Part shown: in pieces, positions 18,311 through 27,066 of the stretch
How positions within the stretch are numbered: the stretch's first letter is position 1
How the letters are laid out: each line of letters starts with the position of its first letter
NCBI GenBank assembly: GCA_963789495.1
Contig: CAWBLP010000005.1
Coordinates: forward strand, 1-64,000
Origin: CAWBLP01 sp963789495
GTDB taxonomy: Bacteria; Pseudomonadota; Alphaproteobacteria; Acetobacterales; Acetobacteraceae
Direction: 5' to 3'
Length of the DNA stretch: 64,000 nucleotides
Position numbers and translations under genes: made by a program
The notes under the pieces: model-generated
Database searches by the model: none
Seen by the model: only the letters and a program-made list of their open reading frames with translations
What the model was told of the DNA's origin: nothing

Positions 18311-19090
18311 CCCATGCACCTGTACCGCGCACCGCACCGAGGCGGCCGGGCCGCCCAAGGCCCCAGCGTCGCGACCAGCATCCGCGTCACACCAGGCACC
18401 AGAAGCCCACGCACCTGTACGACGCACCGCACCGAGGCGGCCGGGCCGCCCAAGGCCCCAGCGTCGCGACCGGCATCCGCGTCACACCAGGCACCAGAAG
18501 CCCATGCACCTGTACGACGCACCGCACCGAGGCGGCCGGGAGACCCAGGCCCCAGCGTCGCGACCGGCATCCGCGTCACACCAGGCACCAGAACCCCATG
18601 CACCTGTACGATGCACCGCATCGAGGCGGCCGGGAGACCCAGGCCCCAGCGTCGCGACCGGCATCCGCGTCACACCAGGCACCAGAACCCCATGCACCTG
18701 TACGGCGCACCGCACCGAGGCGGCCGGGACGCCCAGGCCCCAGCGTCGCGACCGGCATCCGCGTCACCCCAGCCACCAGAAGCCCATGCACCTGTACGAT
18801 GCACCGTACCGAGGCGGCCGGGAGACCCACGCCCCAGCCGTCGCGACCGGCATTCGCGTCACACCAGCCACAGAACCCCATGCACCTGTACGGCGCACCG
18901 CACCGAGGCGGCCGGGACGCCCAGACCCCAGCGTCGCGACCGGCATCCGCGTCACACCAGGCACCAGAACCCCATGCACCTGTACGACGCCTCGCGCCGG
19001 GACCCCCGGGAGACCCACGCCCCAGCGTCGCGACCGGCGTCCTCGTCACCCCAGCAACCAGAAGCCCATGCACCTGTACAGCGCGCCACG
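18311..19090. repeat. nine-copy 94/95-bp tandem repeat array
   Basis: Copies begin at 18311, 18406, 18501, 18595, 18689, 18783, 18877, 18971 and 19065 (last one partial), each with CCCATGCACCTGTAC and ending near GGCACCAGAA. The first two units are 95 bp, the rest 94 bp. Copies differ by scattered substitutions over their whole length, so there are no spacers as in CRISPR. Because 94 is not a multiple of three, the long open frames across the array on both strands read each copy in a different phase and are not credible proteins. The array fills most of a 1.2-kb gene-free interval before the GNAT-Nudix gene. Confidence 0.95.
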
Positions 19091-19239
19091 CGATGCCCGG
19101 CACCTGTGCCACCACCCCTCCGACGCACCTCCGCACCAGCCCGCCGCCCCACGCCCGGCCGGCAGCCAAGGTCCGGCGCATCAAGCAATCACCGGCTTGC
19201 GCAGCCGCGCCACGCAGGCCACCTTCGCCGCCCTGATCC

Positions 19240-20346
19240 ATGCCGAACCCACCCAAACCTGATGCTCCTGTCATGACCAAGCGCGAGGCCAAGTCCCCCC
19301 GCGCCCGCCGCAAACGCGCCAAACCCGCGTCCGGCGCCGAGTTGCTGCCGCTGGACCCTGCTTCCCCCACCGGCTTCGCACCGCTGAAAACCGAACGCCT
19401 GAGCCTGCGTCCTCTGACACCGCAGGACGCCAAGTCGCTGCACCGGCTGATCAACAACTGGGACGTGACCCGCACCCTGGCGGTGGTGCCGTTCCCCTAT
19501 CCGCGCCCGCTGGCGGATGAGTGGATCGCCTCCGCCACCCGCGAGCTGGAGTCAGGCACCGCGTACCACCTGGCGATCACCGGTCGCGACGGCACGGAGG
19601 AAACCCTGGTCGGCGTCATCGGCCTGCGTATCGACCCGAAGGCGCGGCTCGCCCGGCTCGGCTACTGGGTCGGCCGCCGTTTCTGGGGCCACGGCGTCGC
19701 CACCGAGGCCGCCGCTCGGCTGACCAGCTGGGCGCTGGCCAATCTGACGCTGGACCGGATCACGGCGGATGTCGTCATCGACAACCCCGCCTCGGCCGCG
19801 GTGCTGCGCCGGGTCGGCTTCCGTCAGATCGGCGAGGGGCGCGGCCATTTCCTGGCGCGTGGCGGCGAGCACCCGGTCTGGCAGTTCGAGGCGACAAGGG
19901 CGGACATATTCGGCCAGGTCGAGGCGCCGCAGGCGGAACATGGCAGCAAGCCGCTGTTGCTGGTCGCCGCCTGCGCGCTGATCGATGCCGACGGCCGCGT
20001 GCTGCTGGCACGCCGGCCGGAAGGCAAGAAAATGGCCGGGCTTTGGGAGTTTCCCGGCGGCAAGCTGAATCCCGGCGAGACCCCGGAAGCCGCGCTGATC
20101 CGCGAGCTGAAGGAGGAGCTGGGTATCGATGTCTCCGCCGTCTGCCTGGCACCGTTCGCCTTCGCCTCCCACGACTACGAGCATTTCCACCTGCTCATGC
20201 CGCTGTATCTGTGCCGCCGCTGGAAGGGGTTCCCAACCTCGCGGGAGAACCAGACCTTGGCCTGGGTGCGGCCGAACAAGCTGGCGGAGTATGAAATGCC
20301 GCCGGCCGACAAGCCGCTGATCCCGCTGTTGCGCGACTTTCTGTAG
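19240..20346 (+). CDS. GNAT-Nudix bifunctional protein (MutT-like)
   Basis: A 368-residue fusion. Residues 45-210 form a GNAT acetyltransferase of the RimJ type (LKTERLSLRPLTPQDAKSLH, then GYWVGRRFWGHGVATEA as acetyl-CoA loop). Residues 230-368 form a MutT-type Nudix hydrolase whose box reads GKLNPGETPEAALIRELKEE followed by LGI. MutT enzymes remove 8-oxo-dGTP from the nucleotide pool; the acetyltransferase partner role is unknown. This fusion is known from related alphaproteobacteria. The start at ATG 19240 is uncertain; ATG 19273 would shorten it by 11 residues and has an equally poor ribosome site. Confidence 0.92.
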   Translation: MPNPPKPDAPVMTKREAKSPRARRKRAKPASGAELLPLDPASPTGFAPLKTERLSLRPLTPQDAKSLHRLINNWDVTRTLAVVPFPYPRPLADEWIASATRELESGTAYHLAITGRDGTEETLVGVIGLRIDPKARLARLGYWVGRRFWGHGVATEAAARLTSWALANLTLDRITADVVIDNPASAAVLRRVGFRQIGEGRGHFLARGGEHPVWQFEATRADIFGQVEAPQAEHGSKPLLLVAACALIDADGRVLLARRPEGKKMAGLWEFPGGKLNPGETPEAALIRELKEELGIDVSAVCLAPFAFASHDYEHFHLLMPLYLCRRWKGFPTSRENQTLAWVRPNKLAEYEMPPADKPLIPLLRDFL

Positions 20347-20368
20347 CCGGCGGCAGCAGAGGCTCGCG

Positions 20369-20942
20369 ATGACCAACGCCCCGCCGGTTCCGCAATTCGA
20401 GACTAGCCGGTTGCGCCTGCGCAAGCTGGCGATGGCGGATGCCACCGGCCTGCATCAGGACCTATGGCGACCCGGAGGCGATGCGGTTCTGGGACGCGCC
20501 GCCGAACCGGACCGTGGCGGAGACGCGAGAGGATCTCCAGCGATCGCTGGCTGCGGATACCGCCTCGCATGCGGCGTGGGCGGTGCTGGCACGGGACGGC
20601 GAGGCGTTCATCGGCATGGTGAACTACCATGCGAGGCAACCCCGGATGCGCCGGCTGGCGGTCGGCTGGGTCCTGGTGCGGCGGTTCCAGGCCCAGGGCC
20701 TCATGCAGGAGGCGATGGCCGCCCTGCTGTCGCATTGCTTCGCAGCCTTGGACACCCACCGCGTCGAAGCGGAGATCGAACCAGGGAACCAGCGCTCGAT
20801 CCGTCTGGCGGAGCGCCTGGGCTTCCGCCCTGAAGGTCTGCTGCGCGACCGAATGTGGGTCGCAGACCAGCCGCGATCCCTCTGGATGTATGCTTTGCTG
20901 CGTCCGGAGTGGCATGCTGCCACGACAACGACCGCAGCCTGA
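20369..20942 (+). pseudogene. GNAT family acetyltransferase, one frameshift
   Basis: RimJ/RimL-type acetyltransferase of about 190 residues following the GNAT-Nudix gene by 22 bases. The N-terminus (FETSRLRLRKLAMADATGLH) and the rest (YGDPEAMRFWDAPPNRTV, VLVRRFQAQGLMQEAMAALL, NQRSIRLAERLGF) are in different frames. Deleting one C at 20461-20462 joins them as HQDYGDPEAM, the normal family sequence. Probably one of several one-base insertion artefacts in this assembly. Confidence 0.85.
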
Positions 20943-20973
20943 GTTCGGACCGTCCGTTCGGGGGAACCGTGCC

Positions 20974-21732
20974 ATGTCCAAGAATCCCACCGCCTGCCTG
21001 TTGGTGATCGGCAACGAAGTGCTGTCCGGGCGCACCCAGGACGCCAACATCAAATTCCTCGCCACCGGTCTGGGCGAACTCGGCATTCCGATGCGCGAGG
21101 TCCGCGTCATCCCCGACGTGGCACAGACCATCATCGATACGGTGAACGAGGTCCGCGCCAAGTTCGACTACGTGTTCACCACCGGTGGCATCGGCCCGAC
21201 CCATGACGACATCACCAGCGAATGCATCGCCGCTGCGTTCGGCGTGCCGTGGGAGCCGCATCCCGAGGCGTGGACTCGCATGGAACGCAGCTACAAGCCA
21301 GGCGACTTCAATGCCGCCCGTCAGCGCATGGCGACGATGCCGCGCGGCGCGACGCTGATCGACAACGCGATGTCGGTGGCACCGGGCTTCCAGATCGGCA
21401 ACGTCTACGTCATGGCCGGCGTGCCGCGGGTGATGCGGTCCATGTTCGAGTGGCTGGCGCCGCGGCTGCAAGGCGGGCCCAAGATCCAGCAGCGCGCGAT
21501 CTACGCCACCGGGCTGCCGGAAGGGGTGATCGCCGAGGGGCTCTCGGCGATCCAGGCACGGCATCCCGACATCGACCTGGGCAGTTACCCGTTCTATCGC
21601 CCGGCCGGTAACGGCGTGGCGCTGGTCGCCAAAGGGACCGACCTTGCCGCGGTCGAGGCAGTGATCGCACAGGTGACCACGCTGATCATCGAGCTCGGCA
21701 AGGTGCCGATTCCCGGCGAACCGGTGGAATAG
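20974..21732 (+). CDS. CinA-like molybdopterin-binding domain protein
   Basis: A 252-residue protein of the MoCF/CinA N-terminal type, annotated elsewhere as competence/damage-inducible protein A. Near the N-terminus are LLVIGNEVLSGRTQDAN and FTTGGIGPTHDDIT, the conserved nucleotide/cofactor-binding signatures. The C-terminal amidase domain of full CinA is absent, as in many alphaproteobacteria. ATG 20974 follows GGGGGAA. In vivo role is unsettled: NMN salvage or ADP-ribose pyrophosphatase activity is reported for the family. Confidence 0.88.
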   Translation: MSKNPTACLLVIGNEVLSGRTQDANIKFLATGLGELGIPMREVRVIPDVAQTIIDTVNEVRAKFDYVFTTGGIGPTHDDITSECIAAAFGVPWEPHPEAWTRMERSYKPGDFNAARQRMATMPRGATLIDNAMSVAPGFQIGNVYVMAGVPRVMRSMFEWLAPRLQGGPKIQQRAIYATGLPEGVIAEGLSAIQARHPDIDLGSYPFYRPAGNGVALVAKGTDLAAVEAVIAQVTTLIIELGKVPIPGEPVE

Positions 21733-21752
21733 GGGAAGCCACGTCGTTGGCG

Positions 21753-23142
21753 ATGTCAGGGACGCGCAGTACGCCGCAGCGTTGGTGGATCCTGGTTGCG
21801 ACGAGCGGTGTACTGGGTCTCGTCGGTACTCGACGAGACCGTGGTCGGCGTTGCCCTGCCGACCATCCGGGACGCCCTGTTTCTGTCACGATCCGGCTCA
21901 CACTGGGTGGTGAACGCCTACCTGCTGAGTTTCACCTGCGCCGTCGCCGTCGGTGGGCGCCTCGGCGACACATACGGCCGTGGACGCCTCTTTCTGCACG
22001 GGATTGCCCTGGTCGGCCTCGGCTCGATCGCGGCCGGGCTCGCGCCAACCGGATACGTGCTGCTGGCTGCGCGCGCGGTCGAGGGGCTGGGGGCGGCGCT
22101 GGTCTTCCCCGCCGGCTTTGCGATCACGACCAGCCTGTTCGCCCCCGCGGAGCGCGGTCTCGCCTTCGGCTTGCAGACGACCATTGCCGCGATCTTCATG
22201 GCCAGCGGTCCGGTGGTCGGCGGCTTCTTCACCGAGATGGTAAGCTGGCGCTGGATTTTCCTGGTCAACCTGCCTGCCGTGGCCGTCATCGCCGGCATCG
22301 TGCTGATCGCCTGGCAGACGCAGCTCGACCGAGGCGATGCGGTATCGCAACGAACCGGCACGGAGCGTTTGGACCTGGCCGGTCCGACAGCGCTCATGGT
22401 GGGGCTGACCGCCTTCACCCTGGCGTTGATGGAGGGTGGCGATTGGGGATGGGACTCCGCGGCCACGCTGGGATCGCTCATTGGCGGACTCGCGGCGCTG
22501 GCCGGCTTCGTCGTGATCGAGCTGCGGAGTTCGGCGCCGCTGATCGAGCTCGGGCTGCTGCGGATTCCGACCTTCACCGGCGGCGTGCTGATCTTCTTCC
22601 TGTTTCAGTTCGACAAGATCGCCGTGTTCATCTTCCTGCCGCTGTACCTGCAGAGGGAAATGGGGTTCTCGCCGATCGATGCCGGGGTGCCGCTGCTGAT
22701 CGCGATCCTGCCGACACTGGTCACCTCGCTGCTGGCCGGCAAATCCGCCGATCTGTTCGGCGCGCGTCAACCGATCCTGCTCGGCCTCGCCGTCAATGGC
22801 ACTGCGCTGCTGGTGCTTGCGGTGGCGATGGCCGGGGCGAGCTATCCCGGCATTGTCGGCGCACTGCTCGCCTGGGGCGCGGTCCTGCCGTTCCTCGCCG
22901 TGGTGTCGCGCCGCGCGCTGATGAGTGTCGTGCCGGCAGCGCTCCAGGGCCAGGCGAGCGGGGTCAACCTGACCCTGCAGATGACCGGGGGCTCGATCGG
23001 CCTCGCGCTCTGCACCGCCGTGCTCGCGGCGACGGCGAGCTTCCCGATGGTGTTCCTGCTCACGGGGGGGCTGGTGCTCGCCATGCTGCCGGTCGCGGTG
23101 ACGACGATCCAGGCGGAACGGCAGGTGGAGGTCACCCGATAG
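21753..23142 (+). pseudogene. MFS transporter (DHA2-like), one frameshift
   Basis: Inner-membrane drug:H+ antiporter-type major facilitator of about 462 residues. The N-terminal helix begins RWWILVATSGVLGL and continues, after a one-base shift at 21825-21826 (GG), into VLDETVVGVALPTIRDAL, the DHA2 motif with LDxTVVNVALP-like spacing. Motif A is GGRLGDTYGRGRLF; multiple further helices follow to residue 450. Removing one G restores the full protein. ATG 21753 or TTG 21747 may be the start. Substrate unknown. Confidence 0.87.
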
Positions 23143-23343
23143 AACGGGTCGTGGCGCGGCGGTCGTCGATCGGGATGTTCGTGTCCAGGATGTTGGTATC
23201 GGGCAGCGCCCTTGCCACGCGCTACGGCCATTGCGCTGCAACTCCAACCGGTCCGGCGCATCCGTCCCCCAAAGTCGCAATCCGCAGGGCCGACATCCGG
23301 CAGGGGATTGTCGGTTTGGGGGGTGACCCGGGAGGGTCCAGAC

Positions 23344-23415
23344 CCTGCCGTAACACGGCAAGTCAGCATAGCCGAGCTCGTCGGCCAGGATGAAGACGAT
23401 GTTGGGCTGCCGCAT
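23344..23415 (-). pseudogene. sulfatase N-terminal scrap
   Basis: From ATG 23415 the frame reads MRQPNIVFILADELGYADLP followed by CYGR, the classic start of arylsulfatase-type alkaline-phosphatase-fold enzymes (metal-binding Asp in the LADE/D segment). Similarity ends abruptly there; the catalytic Cys/Ser-x-P-x-R motif is not found downstream in any frame. The rest of 23143-23707 shows no recognisable gene. I read it as the stump of a deleted sulfatase gene. Confidence 0.55.
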
Positions 23416-23707
23416 GTCCTGGTTCCGTTCCCTGCGAGGTGGACCTCCGGACAACAGGCTCGGAGGCGCGTGCAATCGGCTGGTTGCACGTCGTTGTGCG
23501 GACCGACGGGCGATGCCGCGATCCTGGCTCAATCCATCCGGAGTGGTTCACGGGGCCTGTCACCTGGCGGGACGTCAGGGCACCCGTCCGGTGCACAAAA
23601 ACGAGAGCTGCGAACTGCCTCACTCACCGCGACAGTCCAACCTGCTAACCACGGCCCCGTCGCCGTTCGGCCCGACCGAGCGGACAGATCGCGAGGGGGG
23701 GGACACA

Positions 23708-24364
23708 ATGCCGGACATCGATGTTTGGGTGACGGTGGCCGACGGCGTCGCGGACACGGTGGCTGCGGACTGCCATCGCGCCCAGCGGATATTCTCGGCT
23801 GTGCCGTTGAACCTGCGCGTGAGCAAGTTCCTGCTGACCCGGGATCAGACGCGGGCGATCCTCGGTTCGGATGGCAAGCTCGCCGTCTCTGGCAGTTCAC
23901 AAACGTTCACGCACAACCTGCCGATCGGCGAGGCGAATAGCCGAGAGGTTGCCATCACGGTCGAGGACCGCAGCGGCAATTTCACCTCGGAGGTCTGGGC
24001 CGCGATCCGCAACTGGACCGACCTCGGCGGCCTGCACGTCTTCTACGTGCCGGACTTCTCGCGTTCGGGTCTGGAGGGCGGCCTCACGCTGCGGGTGGGC
24101 GACATGATTGACCCGATCATCTTCGTCGCGCAGACCGCCAACCAATCGCTGCTGTCGCTGACAAGGGGCCGGCGCGGCGTGCTGGAGCATGAGATCGGTC
24201 ACGCCTTTGGCCTGGCCGACAACATGCGGGCCAACACGTTGATGCTGGGAATCGTGAGCTCGGATGGATCCGACGCCGGCACGACGCTGCTGCCGAACGA
24301 GATGCAGACTATCCGCAGCTCCCGGCTGCTGCGTGTCGCAGCGGAGCTGGCAACCCGGCATTGA
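23708..24364 (+). CDS. zinc-metalloprotease-like protein with HExxHxxGxxD
   Basis: A 218-residue protein that I cannot place in a named family. Near residue 160 it carries LEHEIGHAFGLADN, which fits the metzincin-type zinc site His-Glu-x2-His-x2-Gly-x2-Asp; Asp as third ligand is known in snapalysin-type proteases. The N-terminal 90 residues are a probable beta-rich domain. There is no signal peptide or membrane segment, which is odd for a secreted protease. ATG 23708 follows a long GAGGGGGGG ribosome site. The neighbours give no hint of its role. Confidence 0.7.
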   Translation: MPDIDVWVTVADGVADTVAADCHRAQRIFSAVPLNLRVSKFLLTRDQTRAILGSDGKLAVSGSSQTFTHNLPIGEANSREVAITVEDRSGNFTSEVWAAIRNWTDLGGLHVFYVPDFSRSGLEGGLTLRVGDMIDPIIFVAQTANQSLLSLTRGRRGVLEHEIGHAFGLADNMRANTLMLGIVSSDGSDAGTTLLPNEMQTIRSSRLLRVAAELATRH

Positions 24365-24573
24365 TGGCGGTGCCGGCGGCATCCGCCGGCTGAGCGCGGC
24401 GGCGTCCGGGGTGGCGCATGCAGTGCAGTCCGTTGCCGGCCGGTGCCTGGACGCGCCGGTCGCCAATCCGGTCGATGCGGTTGTATCGCGCGCGGCGACC
24501 ACGCTGGCGGTGGCAACAGGTGCCCGCCGCGCTATATCTGCGCGCCACGCACCGGCCGCATCGAGGAGCTTGC

Positions 24574-25821
24574 ATGAGCGCGCAGACCAACCAGCGTATC
24601 GACGGCAAGCGGCTGTGGGAGCTGCTGATGTCCATGGCGCAGATCGGCGCCACGCCGAAGGGTGGCGTGCGCCGCCTGACGCTGAGTGACGTGGACAAGC
24701 GCGGCCGCGACCGGTTCCGCGCCGAGTGCGAGGCGGCTGGCCTGACCGTGCGCGTCGACGCCATCGGCAACATGTTCGCCCGCCGCGAGGGCCGCGATCC
24801 CAGCCGCCTGCCGGTGCTGTTCGGCAGCCATCTCGACAGCCAGCCCTCCGGCGGCAAATACGACGGCGCACTGGGCGTGCTGGCAGGTCTGGAAGTGATC
24901 CGCAGCCTGAACGACCTCGGCATCGTCACCGAAGCGCCGCTGGAGCTGGTGAACTGGACCGATGAGGAGGGCAGCCGGTTCGGCCATTCGCTGATGGGTT
25001 CCGGCGTCTGGGCGGGCGTGTTCACGCTCGACAAGGCCTATGCGCTGACCGACGTCGAAGGAGTCACCGTGCGCACGGCGCTGGACGGTATCGGCTATCG
25101 CGGCGAGACGCCGGCAGCCCCGTTTCCTGCCGATGCGTATTTCGAGCTGCATATCGAGCAGGGCCCGATCCTGGAGAACGAGGCAAAGCAGATCGGCATC
25201 GTCACCGGCGCGCAGGCGATGGTCTGGTATGACGCGGTGGCGATCGGCCAGGACAGCCATGCCGGCACCACGCCGCCCTCCGCCCGCAAGGACGCACTGG
25301 TCTGCGCCGCCCGCATCATCGACCTGGTGGATCGCATGATGCGGGCACGCGGCGAGGATGGCCGCGGCACGGTTGGCCAGCTGATGGTCTCCCCCAACAG
25401 CCGCAATGTGGTGCCGGGGGAAGTGCGGTTCTCGGTGGAGTTCCGCCACCCGTCCGACGCCGAGGTGGACCGGCTGGATGCGCAGTTCCCGCGCGAGGCC
25501 GGGTTCATCGCGCGCGACTGCGGCGTGAAGCTGGAGCTGACGCAGTTGTTCAAGATCCCTGCGCAGCCGTTCGATCCTGCCTGCGTCGATCTGGTGCGCC
25601 AGGGCGCCGCGAAGCTCGGCTATTCGACGCGGGAGATCGTCTCCGGTGCCGGCCATGACGCGGTCTATGTCGCGCGCCACGTGCCGACCGCGATGATCTT
25701 CACCCCGTGCAAGGACGGGCTGTCGCATAATGAGGCCGAGAGCATCGAGCCGGAAGAGGCGGAAGCCGGCTGCCAGGTGCTGTTCGAGGCGGTGCTCGCG
25801 CGGGCCAATCGCACCCTGTGA
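24574..25821 (+). CDS. M20 family amidase (N-carbamoyl-L-amino acid hydrolase type)
   Basis: A 415-residue binuclear-zinc hydrolase of the hydantoinase/carbamoylase branch of peptidase family M20, which cleaves N-carbamoyl amino acids or ureidopropionate-type substrates. Metal ligands and catalytic residues are in GSHLDSQPSGGKYDGALGV and WTDEEGSRFGHSLMGS; LHIEQGPILE and the late SGAGHDAVY are further family motifs. GAGGAG lies five bases before ATG 24574. No hydantoinase gene is adjacent, so the substrate is open. Confidence 0.93.
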   Translation: MSAQTNQRIDGKRLWELLMSMAQIGATPKGGVRRLTLSDVDKRGRDRFRAECEAAGLTVRVDAIGNMFARREGRDPSRLPVLFGSHLDSQPSGGKYDGALGVLAGLEVIRSLNDLGIVTEAPLELVNWTDEEGSRFGHSLMGSGVWAGVFTLDKAYALTDVEGVTVRTALDGIGYRGETPAAPFPADAYFELHIEQGPILENEAKQIGIVTGAQAMVWYDAVAIGQDSHAGTTPPSARKDALVCAARIIDLVDRMMRARGEDGRGTVGQLMVSPNSRNVVPGEVRFSVEFRHPSDAEVDRLDAQFPREAGFIARDCGVKLELTQLFKIPAQPFDPACVDLVRQGAAKLGYSTREIVSGAGHDAVYVARHVPTAMIFTPCKDGLSHNEAESIEPEEAEAGCQVLFEAVLARANRTL

Positions 25822-25850
25822 GGAAGGCGCGTTGCCGGGCGGACGTGTCG

Positions 25851-26808
25851 TTATGCGGCACGCCTCTGGAACCGCCATAGCCGGCCGGGCAGGCGTCCGT
25901 CGATGAACACCAGGCCACCGCCAATCAGCAGCATGCCGGCGAACTCGCCTGGTTGGAGCACTTCTCCCAGGACGAGCGAGCCGAGCAGGATGGCGCTGAC
26001 CGGAATGAGGAAGGTGACGAGCAGCAGGTTGGTGGCTCCGGCTGTCGCGAGAATGCGGAAATACAGGATATAGGCCAGGACGGTGCACAGCAGTGCGATG
26101 CCGATCAGCGCGAGCCAGGCAGTGAAGCTGGGTATCGGCAGTGTCCAGGGGCGATCGACGCAGGCCACCAACGGGATCAGCAGCAGCGTGCTGGCGGTGA
26201 GCTGCCCGGTCGCCACCTGGATCGGCGGAACCGAGCGAAAGCGCCGGCCGAATATGCCCGCGAAGGCGTAGCTGAGCGCGGCGCTCAGGCAAGCGATCTC
26301 GGCCAGACTGTCCTGACCGCTCAGCGCGACAAACGCGTCGGTTCCGACCAACGCCACGACGCCGGCGAAGCCGATCAGCAGGCCGAGCGCCTTGCCGGGA
26401 GTCAGCTTCTCGTTCGCGGTCAGCAGGTGCGCGACCGGCACGGCGAATAGTGGGGTGGTTGCGTTCAGGATCGATGCCAGCCCACTGGAAATTCGCATCT
26501 CGCCGAACACGATCAGCGAGAACGGCACGACATTGTTGAGCAGCCCCATGATGGCGAACGCACCCCAAAGTCCTGGGGTCAGTGGGAGCGGGTCACGCCG
26601 CACCACCAGCCAGAGGTTCAGCATCATCGCGGCGAGTCCAACGCGGCCGAGTACCGATGGTGAAAGATGGCAGTTCGTTGACGAGCAGCTTGATGAAGAA
26701 GAATGACCCACCCCACAGCCCGGAGAGGGCCAGCAGCATGGTCCATTCACGCAGGCCCATCGCGGGAGCGGATGCGTGGCTTGCAGGCCCGTCGGTTCCC
26801 ATGGTCAC
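25851..26808 (-). pseudogene. EamA/DMT family transporter, one frameshift
   Basis: Drug/metabolite-type inner-membrane transporter with two EamA repeats and about ten helices. The first piece (GLREWTMLLALSGLWGGSFF, then VNELPSFTI) and the second (VLGRVGLAAMMLNLWLVVRR onward) lie in different frames. Dropping one C of the CC at 26654-26655 fuses them as FTIVLGRVGLA. The rest is complete, ending with GGGLVFIDGRLPGRLWRF. Probably intact in the organism. Substrate unknown. Confidence 0.87.
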
Positions 26809-27066
26809 CGTCCTTGTCTGGATCGGGCCTGGGTGTGCGGCCAGTGGCGTTCGACCGCCTTCCGGATAGTGCTGCGACTGTCCCGTCTGCGGTATCGCGC
26901 CGCGGCTATCGATACCGCGCCCGCAAATGGTGCATCAGCGCATTGTCCTGATCCGGGCTCACGCCGGACCGTGCGACGTCGGGTATCGGGCGCGATACCA
27001 CGCCGGGTAAACGGTCCGCCGGCGCTCAGTTCGTCCCCTTCATCGCATGGCGGCGGCACGCAAGGT

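Noticed and set aside
18311..19090. A CRISPR array
   Set aside because: The copies are similar over their whole length with no unique spacers, the unit is far too long for a repeat, and no cas genes are present.
17166..19262. A plus-strand open frame of about 700 residues through the tandem array
   Set aside because: It reads the 94-bp units in changing phases, has no family features, and is antisense to the acyltransferase fragment. High GC removes stop codons and creates such frames.
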